From positions 1-32,712 of the forward strand of contig JAHBTM010000023.1 in assembly GCA_019638635.1 (NCBI GenBank): 32,712 nt of DNA. Reading direction: 5' to 3'. Every line of letters starts with the position of its first letter. Within the stretch, counting starts at the first letter, position 1. The translations under genes were made by a program, and so were the position numbers. The DNA is from Ferruginibacter sp. (GTDB taxonomy: Bacteria > Bacteroidota > Bacteroidia > Chitinophagales > Chitinophagaceae). The notes beneath the pieces are model-generated. The model did no database searches, was not told where the DNA came from, and saw nothing but the letters and a program-made list of their open reading frames with translations. Positions 17,164 through 25,859 of this stretch are shown here, piece after piece.

Positions 17164-17616
17164 ATGGGCATTGAAGAAGATATAAAACAACAACAGTTCA
17201 GAAATCCTTATCAGAAAGGGCTCATCAACATTATCTACACGTTCAACTGGTTGAACGAAAGGTTAAGAACCATTCTGAAACGTGAAAAAATTACCGAACA
17301 ACAATTCAACATCCTTCGCATACTGAGGGGAGCAGGAAAACCCATCTCCACCTTACAAATCCGGCGTAGGATGCTGGATAAAGCCAGTGATACCAGCCGT
17401 ATAGTTGACCGACTCATACTCAAACAGCTTGTAAAAAAAGAAACCTGCACCAATGATAAACGACTGGTAGATGTCTCCATTACGCAGGAAGGACTATCTC
17501 TTTTGGAATCGCTCGACCAATACGCCCAAGAAATGGACGCCCTCATTGGCAACCTCACCACTGAGGAAGCCAACACCCTCAATACCCTGCTCGATAAAAT
17601 CAGAAAAGGAAAATAA
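17164..17616 (+). CDS. MarR-family transcriptional regulator
   Basis: A 150-residue winged-helix repressor. Helices 1-2 (about residues 15-45) form the dimer interface. The DNA-binding part includes EQQFNILRILRGAGKPISTLQIRRRML and SDTSRIVDRLILKQLVKKE, and the wing has NDKRLVDVSITQEG. MarR proteins usually sense phenolic or oxidising ligands; which one is unknown. The ATG at 17164 is preferred over a TTG at 17131 because a near-consensus -7 box (CACCTTTG, 17146-17153) lies between them. It may regulate itself or the upstream permease. No terminator hairpin is evident after it. Confidence 0.88.
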   Translation: MGIEEDIKQQQFRNPYQKGLINIIYTFNWLNERLRTILKREKITEQQFNILRILRGAGKPISTLQIRRRMLDKASDTSRIVDRLILKQLVKKETCTNDKRLVDVSITQEGLSLLESLDQYAQEMDALIGNLTTEEANTLNTLLDKIRKGK

Positions 17617-17849
17617 TTTTTTATAATCCTGCAGAAACCTTCGCCCAAAATCAATAGCCCATACCAGAAACCTACTGGCTACATCCTCTGTAACCCGCTA
17701 CTGTGGCTAAAAATGTGTAATTAATCTCTTATAGTTTTTTTTAACATCAAAAATCGTGCAATTTTTTTCTGAATGTAGATTCGGTGTCGTAATTTTATCA
17801 GACCAAGCATCTGACTGCTGTAATTCCGTGAACCTTAAACCGTTTTTTT

Positions 17850-19334
17850 ATGGCACTACATCAAAGTTTACAGCAAAAACTGTTACAAAAGCTTTCTCCC
17901 CAACAAATTCAGCTGATGAAACTGCTGCAGGTTCCTACTGCCGTATTGGATGAACGCATTAAGGAGGAAATGGAAGAAAACCCTGCCTTGGAACAGGGAG
18001 AGGAAGGTGTGGTAGAGAATGAGTTTGAAATGGAGGAAGAATTACACACTCCGGAAGAAACCGAGCCGGACGGCAGCGAGGAGGATTATGAAAACATTGA
18101 CATCAGTGAATATGTGCAGGATGGGGACGACGAAGTGGGTGATTACAGGCTGCGGGATGATAATTATCCGGAAATAGACGACAACCGGGTGATACCACAC
18201 AAGGTGGAAACCACCTTTATTGAGCAAATGCTTCAACAACTGGGTATGTTGCAAATGCCGGATAAAGAGCGCAAAATAGCTGAGCACATCATCGGCACAC
18301 TGGATGACGACGGATATCTTCGCCGGGAACTCAACGCATTAACCGATGATTTAGCTTTTCGTCAGAATATAGAAACCAACGAAGATGAATTGATGGAGAT
18401 TATACAGAAAATTCAGCAGTTCGACCCTCCGGGTGTGGGTGCCCGTTCGCTTCAGGAATGTTTGCTGCTACAACTATACCGCAAACCGAACCCGGATACA
18501 ACCACCGAAAGCGCCATCCTGGTTCTGGAAAAATATTTCGACGAATTCACCAAGAAACATTACGAAAAAATTCAGCGTGGTTTAAACCTGGATGATGAAC
18601 AATTGCGTGCAGTCATTCGTGTGATTGTAAAATTGAACCCTAAGCCCGGCGGAAATATCGGTGGCGGTTCCATGAAAGGTGAAAACTACATCATCCCCGA
18701 TTTTTTTATCGTTAACAACAACGGTAAACTTGAATTATCACTCAACAGCAAAAATGCGCCTGACCTCCGCATCAGTGAAGGATACAGGGATATGCTGAAA
18801 GATTATGAGCGGGGTGCCAAAAAAGACAAACGCCAGAAAGAAGCCGTGCTGTTCATCAAACAAAAAATTGATTCCGCCAAATGGTTTATTGATGCCATCA
18901 AGCAACGTCAGAACACCCTGCTCAACACCATGGAGGCCATCATGAATTACCAGTACGATTTTTTTGTAACCGGTGACGAAACCACTTTGAAGCCGATGAT
19001 TCTGAAAGATATCGCCGAAAGAACCGAACTCGATATTTCTACCGTGAGCCGCGTGGCCAATTCAAAGTTTGTACAAACCGAATTCGGAACGTACCGGTTG
19101 AAATTCTTCTTCAGCGAGAGTTTACAAACTGAATCGGGCGAAGAGGTGAGTACACGGGAGGTGAAAAAAATACTGAACGACCTGATAGATGAAGAGAGCA
19201 AGAAACACCCCTACAGCGATGAAAAACTGACGGAGTTATTACAGGAAAAAGGATATAATATTGCACGCAGAACCGTGGCTAAGTATAGGGAACAACTGAA
19301 TATTCCTGTTGCCCGTTTAAGAAAAACATTATAA
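17850..19334 (+). CDS. rpoN: RNA polymerase sigma-54 factor
   Basis: A 494-residue alternative sigma factor that needs AAA+ activators. Region I (about residues 1-50) is Gln/Leu-rich with LSPQQIQLMKLLQ. Region II (about 50-110) is strongly acidic. The core-binding region has QFDPPGVGARSLQECLLLQL. The DNA-binding region ends with the RpoN box ARRTVAKYRE at about 472-481, which reads the -24 element, preceded by a helix-turn-helix around LKDIAERTELDISTVSRV. Length is normal. No activator gene lies in the window. Its stop shares one base with the next gene's ATG (TAATG). The 233 bases upstream are AT-rich; I see no confident promoter or structure there. Confidence 0.97.
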   Translation: MALHQSLQQKLLQKLSPQQIQLMKLLQVPTAVLDERIKEEMEENPALEQGEEGVVENEFEMEEELHTPEETEPDGSEEDYENIDISEYVQDGDDEVGDYRLRDDNYPEIDDNRVIPHKVETTFIEQMLQQLGMLQMPDKERKIAEHIIGTLDDDGYLRRELNALTDDLAFRQNIETNEDELMEIIQKIQQFDPPGVGARSLQECLLLQLYRKPNPDTTTESAILVLEKYFDEFTKKHYEKIQRGLNLDDEQLRAVIRVIVKLNPKPGGNIGGGSMKGENYIIPDFFIVNNNGKLELSLNSKNAPDLRISEGYRDMLKDYERGAKKDKRQKEAVLFIKQKIDSAKWFIDAIKQRQNTLLNTMEAIMNYQYDFFVTGDETTLKPMILKDIAERTELDISTVSRVANSKFVQTEFGTYRLKFFFSESLQTESGEEVSTREVKKILNDLIDEESKKHPYSDEKLTELLQEKGYNIARRTVAKYREQLNIPVARLRKTL

Positions 19335-20017
19335 TGAACAGAGGTAAAAACGATGTGGCGGCCGTGCATCCTGCGTACAATACGCACCCCTCGGTATTTG
19401 AAAAAGTTTTCGGTTATACCATTTCCGTAGTACTGCACCCCATCTTTATTCCCCTGTATGTTGCCTATTTTTTATTGTACATCCACCCCAATGCCTTTAC
19501 CGGGTTTTCAGGATATGATAAAATAAAAACACTGAGTATCATTGGCATCAATGTAGTGTTGTTTCCACTGATAGCCACCTTATTATCGAAGGCTGTAGGT
19601 TTTATTGATTCTATTCAATTGCACACACGAAAAGACCGTATCATACCACTCATAGCCTCAGGTATTTTCTTTTTCTGGGCGTACCTTGTTTTTAAGGAAC
19701 AGCCTCAATACCCGTTGATGCTGGTGGCCTTTTTGCTGGGAATATTTCTGGCATCTTCCGCAGGTTTAATGGCTAATATTTTTTTTAAGGTGAGTTTACA
19801 CGGGATTGGTATGGGTGGCTGGTTGGGTTTTTTTCTTGCTCTTATTATGCATGGTGAATTGTATATGGCCTGGCCTCTGGCTCTGGTGATTGCACTGACC
19901 GGACTGGTAGCCACTGCCCGTTTAATGATATCTTCCCACACGCCCCGCGATATTTACTATGGCATTTTAATTGGCCTCCTGTCGCAATGGGTAGCGATGC
20001 TTTTCACAGGAATTTAA
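19334..20017 (+). CDS. PAP2-like integral membrane protein, divergent
   Basis: A 227-residue protein with about six membrane segments. The C-terminal pattern ARLMISSHTPRD (R196-x5-H202-x3-D206) fits the third PAP2 phosphatase motif, usually SRx5Hx3D. SLHG (about 154-157) could correspond to PSGH and RKDRIIP (99-105) to Kx6RP, but both are degenerate. It may be a lipid-linked phosphatase with altered active site or a PAP2-fold protein without that activity. The ATG overlaps the rpoN stop by one base (TAATG), so expression is probably coupled to rpoN, perhaps only for economy. Family call is moderate; membrane nature is clear. Confidence 0.6.
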   Translation: MNRGKNDVAAVHPAYNTHPSVFEKVFGYTISVVLHPIFIPLYVAYFLLYIHPNAFTGFSGYDKIKTLSIIGINVVLFPLIATLLSKAVGFIDSIQLHTRKDRIIPLIASGIFFFWAYLVFKEQPQYPLMLVAFLLGIFLASSAGLMANIFFKVSLHGIGMGGWLGFFLALIMHGELYMAWPLALVIALTGLVATARLMISSHTPRDIYYGILIGLLSQWVAMLFTGI

Positions 20018-20028
20018 TATATTTTTTT

Positions 20029-20058
20029 TTTGACACCTATCCGGAAGCGTGTATTTTG
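20029..20058 (+). promoter_or_regulatory. Candidate promoter of the DUF4476 gene
   Basis: TTTG (20029-20032) and TATTTTG (20052-20058) are separated by 19 bases, fitting a Bacteroidota -33/-7 pair, although the -7 part is one base short of TAnnTTTG. It leaves a leader of about 60 bases before the ATG at 20122. Confidence 0.4.
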
Positions 20059-20121
20059 TTGTGCCATTCAGTTGTTGCTGTTTGGCCCTGTATTATCAAA
20101 TTAAAAATTAAAACCCCTTTT

Positions 20122-20982
20122 ATGAAGTTCATTTTTACCCTCTTTCTCTCCTGCATTACTGTGTGCACCATGGCACAAAGCAGGGTTGGCCATCTTAGTA
20201 TATTCTCAGAAGACGGCGACAAATTTCAATTGTATTTAAATGGTGAGTTAATCAACGAGGAGCCTATGGCTAACCTTCGTGTAGAAGATCTTACCCAGCC
20301 GTTTTACAATGCAAGAATTGTGTTTGAAGATCCCGCACGCGTAGAACTGAAAAAACAACGATTGATGATTGAAGATGTGGACGGCAACCTGATGGATGTA
20401 ACGTATAAAATTAAGCGGGACAAAAACATGAGCACTAAGATGAAACTGAATTACTTTTCCTCTACTCCGGTGCAACCGGATTTTATTCCTGCATCCAATG
20501 TACACGTGATACATTACGGTTCACCGCGTCGCAATGAACCCGGTGTGAACATGGGCGTAAACATGGGTGGAGTAAACATTGATGTTTCAATACAAGACCC
20601 TGACATGCAGGTGAGCACACGTGAACAAAGAACGTACACTGAAACACGCAGCCAGCAACAAGCCCCGGCTCCCAGAGGTTGCCGCAACCGTTATGCAATG
20701 TCGGGCACTGATTTCAACAATGCCATGCAAACCGTAAAAAACCAAAGCTTTGATGACACCCGCTTAAAAGTTGCCAAGCAGGTAGCTACCTCGAATTGTT
20801 TATCTGTTCAACAAATTAAACAAATTGCCTCGCAATTAAGTTTTGAAGAAGGTAAATTAGATTTTGCAAAGTTTGCTTATGATTATTGTGTAGACACTAA
20901 AAACTATTTCAACCTGAATGATATTTTTTCTTTCAGTTCCAGCGTAGATGAATTGACAAATTATATTTCTAATAAGCAATAA
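20122..20982 (+). CDS. Secreted DUF4476 protein
   Basis: A 286-residue exported protein. Residues 1-19 are a signal peptide (ending CTMAQ). Residues about 22-115 form a beta-rich domain beginning HLSIFSEDGDKFQLYLNG. The middle is low complexity with a GVNMG repeat, then a Gln/Arg/Thr-rich linker. The C-terminal 95 or so residues match DUF4476: CRNRYAMSGTDFNNAM, FDDTRLKVAKQVATSN, then LSVQQIKQIASQLSFE and the YDYCVD segment, an all-helical domain common in Bacteroidota secreted proteins. Its function is unknown. The long frame extending back to 19987 is not used, since the signal peptide begins at 20122. It sits alone downstream of rpoN and the PAP2-like gene. Confidence 0.85.
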   Translation: MKFIFTLFLSCITVCTMAQSRVGHLSIFSEDGDKFQLYLNGELINEEPMANLRVEDLTQPFYNARIVFEDPARVELKKQRLMIEDVDGNLMDVTYKIKRDKNMSTKMKLNYFSSTPVQPDFIPASNVHVIHYGSPRRNEPGVNMGVNMGGVNIDVSIQDPDMQVSTREQRTYTETRSQQQAPAPRGCRNRYAMSGTDFNNAMQTVKNQSFDDTRLKVAKQVATSNCLSVQQIKQIASQLSFEEGKLDFAKFAYDYCVDTKNYFNLNDIFSFSSSVDELTNYISNKQ

Positions 20983-21163
20983 ATTTTCATGCTTAGGATG
21001 TTGTCTTGCAAAAATTGTATTGCTCAAAAAGGTATTGAAGATCCATACTTATATGTATGATTCAACATAGATAATACCACCAAACATTCGATACGGTTTA
21101 AAACACACATTGGTTTTCATCAGTCGCGGAAATTCAATGCTTCCTTTCAACGCTGATTGTCTT

Positions 21164-21201
21164 AAAAACGAATAAGCCCCGTCCAATAACGGGGCCTATT
21201 C
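21164..21201 (-). terminator. Strong hairpin terminator on the minus strand
   Basis: Read on the minus strand, a 13-base-pair stem (GAATAGGCCCCGT with ACGGGGCTTATTC) encloses TATTGG and is followed by GTTTTT. The single irregular pair is G-U on the minus-strand RNA but A-C on the plus strand, so the minus strand is the likely functional one. It may end the MFS transcript. Confidence 0.65.
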
Positions 21202-21251
21202 TTGTCCTGTAGTGCCTAACAAAAAACACTTATGTTTATTACAACAACCCA

Positions 21252-21353
21252 TTAGGTTATTGGAACAATGCAAAATAATATAAAGGGAGAATAAAAAGTG
21301 AAGCAGGTGTTTTTCACGGTTATTCTCGTATAGTAGTAATGGTTAGTTATCAT
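21252..21353 (-). CDS. Possible leader peptide ORF (33 codons), orphan
   Basis: A short ORF beginning MITNHYYYTRIT and ending FCIVPIT, with six Thr, six Ile, five Phe and four Tyr. Its last codons and stop (minus-strand TCCAATAAC, 21256-21264) are complementary over nine bases to the loop and stem side of the downstream hairpin (GTTATTGGA, 21182-21190). That is the layout of a leader peptide with an antiterminator arm. No biosynthetic gene follows on that strand and no clear promoter precedes it. It may be a relic or chance; codon bias is not focused on one amino acid. Confidence 0.25.
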   Translation of the reverse strand: MITNHYYYTRITVKNTCFTFYSPFILFCIVPIT

Positions 21354-21370
21354 TAATAGCGTTAAAAGCC

Positions 21371-21402
21371 GGATAAAATTGTGTTTATCCTACTACTTTT
21401 TT
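21371..21402. terminator. Candidate terminator of the MFS gene
   Basis: GGATAAA-ATTGTG-TTTATCC (21371-21390) is a perfect seven-base stem. On the minus strand it is followed by GGCTTTT, on the plus strand by TACTAC then six T. The T-tracts are weak or displaced, so the call is tentative. Confidence 0.4.
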
Positions 21403-21449
21403 AAATTTTTATTACACACCTGATAATATATGTATATGTGTTCGAAAAT

Positions 21450-22676
21450 CTACGCAATTTGAGTTGGATTTTTACGTGTTCGTAACGATACATATGCGAT
21501 ATAAATACTTATCGCCATAATAATAGCCGCCAGCATGAATGCCGCACCCGGAAAATATACCGGAGCCTGTTTGGATGTAAAAGTGGAAAAGAGTCCGGTC
21601 ATTAAAGGCGGGCCTATAATGCTGGTGAGGCTGATTAAACTCGTTAGCGTTCCCTGCAGCTCTCCCTGTTCCTGTGTGGGTACTTGTTCCGACAATAAGG
21701 ATTGTAATGCCGGTCCGCCCAAACCACCCAAACAATACGGAATCAGAAACACAAACATCATCCAGGATGTACTTGCAAAAGCGAATAAAACCAACCCGAG
21801 AAAATACATCCAGAATCCGAGGTACACGCTTTTTACATTTCCCAATCGGGGATGCACCACGCGTATCAGCACGCCTTGTACGAGTGCCACCAGCACACCT
21901 ACTACGCCCAATGAAATTCCAATCATGGTTTCATCCCATTGAAATTGTTCGATGGTGAAAAAACTCCAGGTGCTTTGTACGGCGTGAGAAGCCACATACA
22001 CTAAAAAGAAGGTAAGCATCAGGCCCAAAATTCCTTTGTATTTCTTTAAGCTTTTTAATGCCCCGAATGCATTGGCCCGTTTCCAGCTGAATTTTCTGCG
22101 GCTTTCCGGAGGAAGAGATTCTGGCAACAGGAAATATCCATACAACCAATTCAGAAAACTCAATCCGGCTGCTACCATAAACGGCACCCTTGGTCCGAAG
22201 GTTCCGAGCAATCCTCCAATAACCGGACCTATGATAAATCCTAATCCGAATGCAGCGCCTACCAATCCAAAATTCTTTGCCCTGTTTTCGTTGGTGCTGA
22301 TATCTGCAATGTAGGCAGAGGCGGTGGTTATACTTGCGCCGGTAATACCACATAGGGCTCGTCCTACAAAAATCCAACCGAGTGTGGGTGCCAATGCGAG
22401 GAATAAGTAATCTACTCCAAAACCAAACAATGCAATCAGCAACACCGGCCGACGGCCGAAGCGGTCACTTAACGCGCCCAGTATTGGTGCAAAAACAAAT
22501 TGCATCACCGCATAGGTAAATGTCAGCCAGCCTCCAATACGTGATGCCTCACTCACCGAAGTGTGCCCTAAGTCCATGATCAATGCCGGCATGATAGGAA
22601 TGATGAGGCCGAGTCCGGTTACATCCAGTACCAGCGTAATAAAAATGAATAACAGGGGTTTGGAGTTGCGATGCAT
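21450..22676 (-). CDS. MFS efflux transporter, TCR/Tet type
   Basis: A 408-residue inner-membrane antiporter of the drug:H+ type with about 12 membrane helices. The loop 2-3 signature GALSDRFGRRPVLL (motif A) and the helix 5 GFIIGPVIGGLLG pattern (motif C of exporters) are both clear, as is LDVTGLGLIIPIMP in helix 1. This is the TetA-like family; the substrate cannot be predicted and chromosomal members often export metabolites, so tetracycline resistance is not claimed. The ATG at 22676 was chosen because an exact -7 box lies eight bases before it; the frame runs open to 22802 without support. Convergent with the DUF4476 gene across the 467-base gap. Confidence 0.9.
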   Translation of the reverse strand: MHRNSKPLLFIFITLVLDVTGLGLIIPIMPALIMDLGHTSVSEASRIGGWLTFTYAVMQFVFAPILGALSDRFGRRPVLLIALFGFGVDYLFLALAPTLGWIFVGRALCGITGASITTASAYIADISTNENRAKNFGLVGAAFGLGFIIGPVIGGLLGTFGPRVPFMVAAGLSFLNWLYGYFLLPESLPPESRRKFSWKRANAFGALKSLKKYKGILGLMLTFFLVYVASHAVQSTWSFFTIEQFQWDETMIGISLGVVGVLVALVQGVLIRVVHPRLGNVKSVYLGFWMYFLGLVLFAFASTSWMMFVFLIPYCLGGLGGPALQSLLSEQVPTQEQGELQGTLTSLISLTSIIGPPLMTGLFSTFTSKQAPVYFPGAAFMLAAIIMAISIYIAYVSLRTRKNPTQIA

Positions 22677-22684
22677 AAAGGTCG

Positions 22685-22692
22685 CAAAGGTA
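22685..22692 (-). promoter_or_regulatory. Promoter -7 box for the MFS gene
   Basis: On the minus strand TACCTTTG matches TAnnTTTG exactly and ends eight bases before the ATG at 22676, which fixes the start. Confidence 0.65.
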
Positions 22693-22847
22693 TAATATGT
22701 AAGGGGTTGATGATAAAAAGCAGTATATAAAAAATCAATCGGGCAATAGCGTACAATCGTAGCAAATGACACAATACGAGAAGCACCTGCGTAACAAGAC
22801 AATACGTTCTGCTAAAATTACCAATCGTTCATTCAGGAGGATGCCGG

Positions 22848-23222
22848 CTAGGGCATGATGGTGATTACACCCTGAACATTGGGATGTTGCTCACAATAAT
22901 AGGGAATGTTGAGCGGTGCCGCCACTATGGTGTCGGGCCGGTAGTAAAAGGTTTGATAAGAAGCCAGCGGAATACGGAAAAAGGAAGTATCCATAGAAAC
23001 AATCGTGTGCAGTGAATCAGTTGAATTCACAAACCGAACGGCGCCTCCTCCATTGGTAATGATGACTGATTCCGGATTGAAGGTACTATCGGTTACAATA
23101 ATATGCTTAGCAGGCAAATCGCCCCCTACGGGTGTGTGCTCTGTATCTTTATTGCACGAAATCAGTGCCATTGCACATCCCACAAAAGAAAAAACGAAAA
23201 AAATCTTCTTCACGCCAACCAT
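22848..23222 (-). CDS. Cupredoxin-like lipoprotein
   Basis: A 124-residue lipoprotein with lipobox ALISC (lipidated C23). The mature part is a small beta sandwich of the plastocyanin/cupredoxin type: FNPESVIITNGGGAVRFVN (about 48-66), SLHTI with candidate ligand H72, and YYCEQHPNVQG with C110 and H113. The usual axial methionine after the second His is not seen (Val/Gln there), so the copper site may be of altered colour or potential, or absent. Likely a periplasmic electron carrier or copper binder. A possible -7 box (TAAATTAG, 23232-23239 minus) precedes the ATG. It is on the same strand as the MFS gene, but that gene has its own promoter. Confidence 0.8.
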   Translation of the reverse strand: MVGVKKIFFVFSFVGCAMALISCNKDTEHTPVGGDLPAKHIIVTDSTFNPESVIITNGGGAVRFVNSTDSLHTIVSMDTSFFRIPLASYQTFYYRPDTIVAAPLNIPYYCEQHPNVQGVITIMP

Positions 23223-23470
23223 TTTAGGGCACTAATTTAGGTTATTTCATGCTGGGCAACAACTTTAATAGGTTTGATCCATAAATGCCGGTACCTTCTC
23301 AATGTATCAATACCATTACCTCTGATAAAAATATCTATGTAATGTTTAAGTTCCCCGCAACAACTTCACAATACAAATCAAACCGCAACATTTTCCTCAG
23401 TAATTGATATACATCCGGTACCTTTTGCAATATTACCCATCATCAACTTCTTCAACCCATGGATAGCATG

Positions 23471-23478
23471 TACCTTTG
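23471..23478 (+). promoter_or_regulatory. Promoter -7 box for the PcrA/UvrD helicase gene
   Basis: TACCTTTG matches TAnnTTTG exactly and ends four bases before the ATG at 23483. An in-frame ATG at 23459 lies upstream of the box and is therefore rejected as start. Confidence 0.65.
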
Positions 23479-23482
23479 CAAC

Positions 23483-25801
23483 ATGTTCAAATATCTGGAA
23501 GAATTAAACGGTCCGCAACGAGAGGCCGTTCTCCATACCGATGGCCCTTTGATGATTATTGCCGGTGCCGGCAGTGGAAAAACAAAAGTACTTACAACGC
23601 GCATTACACATTTAATGGCATCGCATAAAGTGGATGCGTTTAATATCCTCGCCCTTACATTTACCAACAAGGCAGCAGCCGAAATGAAGGAACGTGTAGA
23701 AAAAACGATGGGCAATACTGAGGCGCGCAATTTATATATTGGTACATTTCACAGTGTTTTTGCCCGCATCCTGAGGGCCGAAGCTACCAAGTTGGGATAT
23801 CCCTCCAATTTTACAATTTATGATACCGATGATGCCAAAAGTGTTGTGAAGGCGGTGATCAATGAATTGGGGCTCGACGATAAAAATTACAAGCCGAACA
23901 CTATTTACAACCGTATTTCATCTGCCAAAAACAATTTAGTGCGGGCAGAAGAATATGCAGCAGACCAGCAATTGATTCAGGAAGATGCACGCATCAACAA
24001 ACCGATGTTTCATAAAATTTATCTGAACTACAGCAATCGTTGTTTTAAAAATGGGGCGATGGATTTTGACGACCTGTTGTTGAACATGCACACCCTGCTC
24101 ACCCGGTTTCCTGAAGCGTTAAGCAAGTACCAGCGCAAGTTCAAATACATTCTGATTGATGAGTATCAGGATACCAACCCTGCCCAATATGAAATTGTGA
24201 AATTGTTAGGTGCCATGCATGAAAATGTGTGTGTAGTGGGTGATGATGCGCAAAGTATTTACAGCTTCCGCGGAGCAACGATTCAGAATATTTTACAGTT
24301 TAATAAAGACTACGACGAAGTAAAGGTTATAAAGCTGGAACAGAACTACCGAAGCACAAAGAACATCCTGCATGTAGCCAATCAGGTGATCTCGAACAAT
24401 AAAGGACAGATTGAGAAGAAGTTGTTTACGGATAATGTGGAAGGCGATAAAATCAATCTCATCCGCACCCAAACAGACAATGATGAAGGACGTATGGTTG
24501 CTGATACCATTCAGGATTTGAAATTGCGCAAGCATTTTTTCAACCGAGATTTTGCCATACTGTACCGCACCAATGCACAGAGCCGTTCTTTTGAAGAAGC
24601 ATTAAGGCGCATGGGCATTGCTTATAAAATTTATGGGGGCATGAGTTTCTATCAGCGCAAAGAGGTAAAAGATATGCTCGCTTATTTGCGTGTAGTGGTA
24701 AATCCTAATGATGAAGAAGCATTGAAACGCATTATCAACTATCCCGGGCGTGGAATAGGTAAAACCACTATGGAAAGAGCCATTCTCGCAGCCAACACCA
24801 ACAATGTTTCGATGTGGGATGTATTGACGCGGGCTTCAATGTATGGGTTTAGAGCTTCTACACTTGAGGCACTGCAAGACTTTGTTACTATGATACAAAT
24901 GTTTCAAAGTGAGTTGTCTAAAAAGAATGCGTATGATATAGCTTTTATGGTGGGGAAGGACACAGGGCTGGTAAAAGAGTTGTTCAATGATAAATCGGTG
25001 GAAGGATTGCAACGCTATGAAAACGTTCAGGAATTACTAAACTCGATTAAAGAGTTTACTGAAACGCCCATGAACACCGAGGATGGTGAAGTGGGTGAAA
25101 AAGACCTGGGCGCCTATTTACAACAAATTGCATTGCTGACCGATCCGGCAGAACAGGAACAAGATGGCGATGTGGTGAAGCTCATGACCATACATGCATC
25201 GAAAGGATTGGAATTTCCGGTGGTGTTTGTAGGGGGGTTGGAAGAAACTATTTTTCCGAACGCTATGGCCATCAACACCCGTGAAGACCTGGAAGAAGAA
25301 CGTCGGTTGTTTTATGTTGCAGTTACCCGGGCTAAAAAATTATTGTATCTCAGTTTTGCGAATGCACGTTACCGTTTTGGTCAGCTTCAGCAAAATGAAT
25401 CCAGCCGTTTTCTGGAGGAAATTCCTCAGGAGTATATTGATTATAAATTGGCAGGCTCATCTTCTCGCGCACAAAGCTCGAACATGGGTAGCGCGTACGA
25501 GCGGATGCACCGTGGATTTGCGAAGCCTTCTGAACCTAAACGAGAGGGTAGTAATGTGTATTCCAGCTTATCTGCGCGTCCTAAAACCGTGGAACATGTT
25601 CCTTCAGAAAATTTTGTGGCCAGTGATTTAAAAGCATTGCGTGCCGGACAAAAAGTAGAGCATCTGAAATTCGGTTTTGGTGAGGTTACAAAAATGGAGG
25701 GCGCTGCACACAACCCGATTGCTACTATTCAGTTTAAATTGAACGGAGAGAAAAAAATTATGTTGAATTATGCCAAATTGCGCATACTGGATGACGAATA
25801 A
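23483..25801 (+). CDS. ATP-dependent DNA helicase, PcrA/UvrD family
   Basis: A 772-residue SF1A 3'-5' helicase acting in excision repair and replication restart. All helicase motifs are visible: Q motif LNGPQREAV (about 8-16), Walker A GAGSGKTK (28-35), motif Ia LTFTNKAAAEM, Walker B LIDEYQDTNP, motif III VVGDDAQSIYSFRG, motif IV EQNYRS, motif V LMTIHASKGLEFPVVFV and motif VI VAVTRAKK. The C-terminal 50 residues (KVEHLKFGFGEVTKMEG and so on) form the small beta domain seen in PcrA, used to contact RNA polymerase. The start is set by the adjoining -7 box. A strong terminator follows directly. Full normal length, no defects seen. Confidence 0.96.
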   Translation: MFKYLEELNGPQREAVLHTDGPLMIIAGAGSGKTKVLTTRITHLMASHKVDAFNILALTFTNKAAAEMKERVEKTMGNTEARNLYIGTFHSVFARILRAEATKLGYPSNFTIYDTDDAKSVVKAVINELGLDDKNYKPNTIYNRISSAKNNLVRAEEYAADQQLIQEDARINKPMFHKIYLNYSNRCFKNGAMDFDDLLLNMHTLLTRFPEALSKYQRKFKYILIDEYQDTNPAQYEIVKLLGAMHENVCVVGDDAQSIYSFRGATIQNILQFNKDYDEVKVIKLEQNYRSTKNILHVANQVISNNKGQIEKKLFTDNVEGDKINLIRTQTDNDEGRMVADTIQDLKLRKHFFNRDFAILYRTNAQSRSFEEALRRMGIAYKIYGGMSFYQRKEVKDMLAYLRVVVNPNDEEALKRIINYPGRGIGKTTMERAILAANTNNVSMWDVLTRASMYGFRASTLEALQDFVTMIQMFQSELSKKNAYDIAFMVGKDTGLVKELFNDKSVEGLQRYENVQELLNSIKEFTETPMNTEDGEVGEKDLGAYLQQIALLTDPAEQEQDGDVVKLMTIHASKGLEFPVVFVGGLEETIFPNAMAINTREDLEEERRLFYVAVTRAKKLLYLSFANARYRFGQLQQNESSRFLEEIPQEYIDYKLAGSSSRAQSSNMGSAYERMHRGFAKPSEPKREGSNVYSSLSARPKTVEHVPSENFVASDLKALRAGQKVEHLKFGFGEVTKMEGAAHNPIATIQFKLNGEKKIMLNYAKLRILDDE

Positions 25802-25812
25802 TGTTTTTGTAT

Positions 25813-25859
25813 AAATGCTTTTTTTAATGCCCGTTTCATTTTTTAAAAAAGCATTTTTT
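25813..25859 (+). terminator. Terminator after the helicase gene
   Basis: A 12-base stem (AAATGCTTTTTT, 25813-25824, with AAAAAAGCATTT, 25845-25856) ends in a six-T tract (25854-25859), 12 bases after the stop codon. AT-rich but long. Confidence 0.75.

Larger units (their letters stand above)
20983..21449. other. 467-base gap between convergent genes, with attenuator-like structure
   Basis: No protein gene of normal size is found here. The gap contains, on the minus strand, a 33-codon ORF (21252-21353), a strong hairpin with T-tract (21164-21201) and a 23-codon ORF (21049-21120, starting MKTNVCFKP) that I do not recognise. A second hairpin (21371-21390) follows the MFS gene. The remainder, 20983-21048, shows nothing I can interpret. 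Confidence 0.5.

Noticed and set aside
21450-22676. Calling the MFS protein a tetracycline resistance determinant
   Set aside because: Family resemblance alone does not show substrate; the gene has ordinary chromosomal context and no mobile element nearby.
23474-23491. Near-palindrome TTTGCAACATGTTCAAA over the pcrA start, as an SOS or Fur-type box
   Set aside because: One imperfect copy that contains the start codon and part of the -7 box; no consensus known to me for this phylum supports it.
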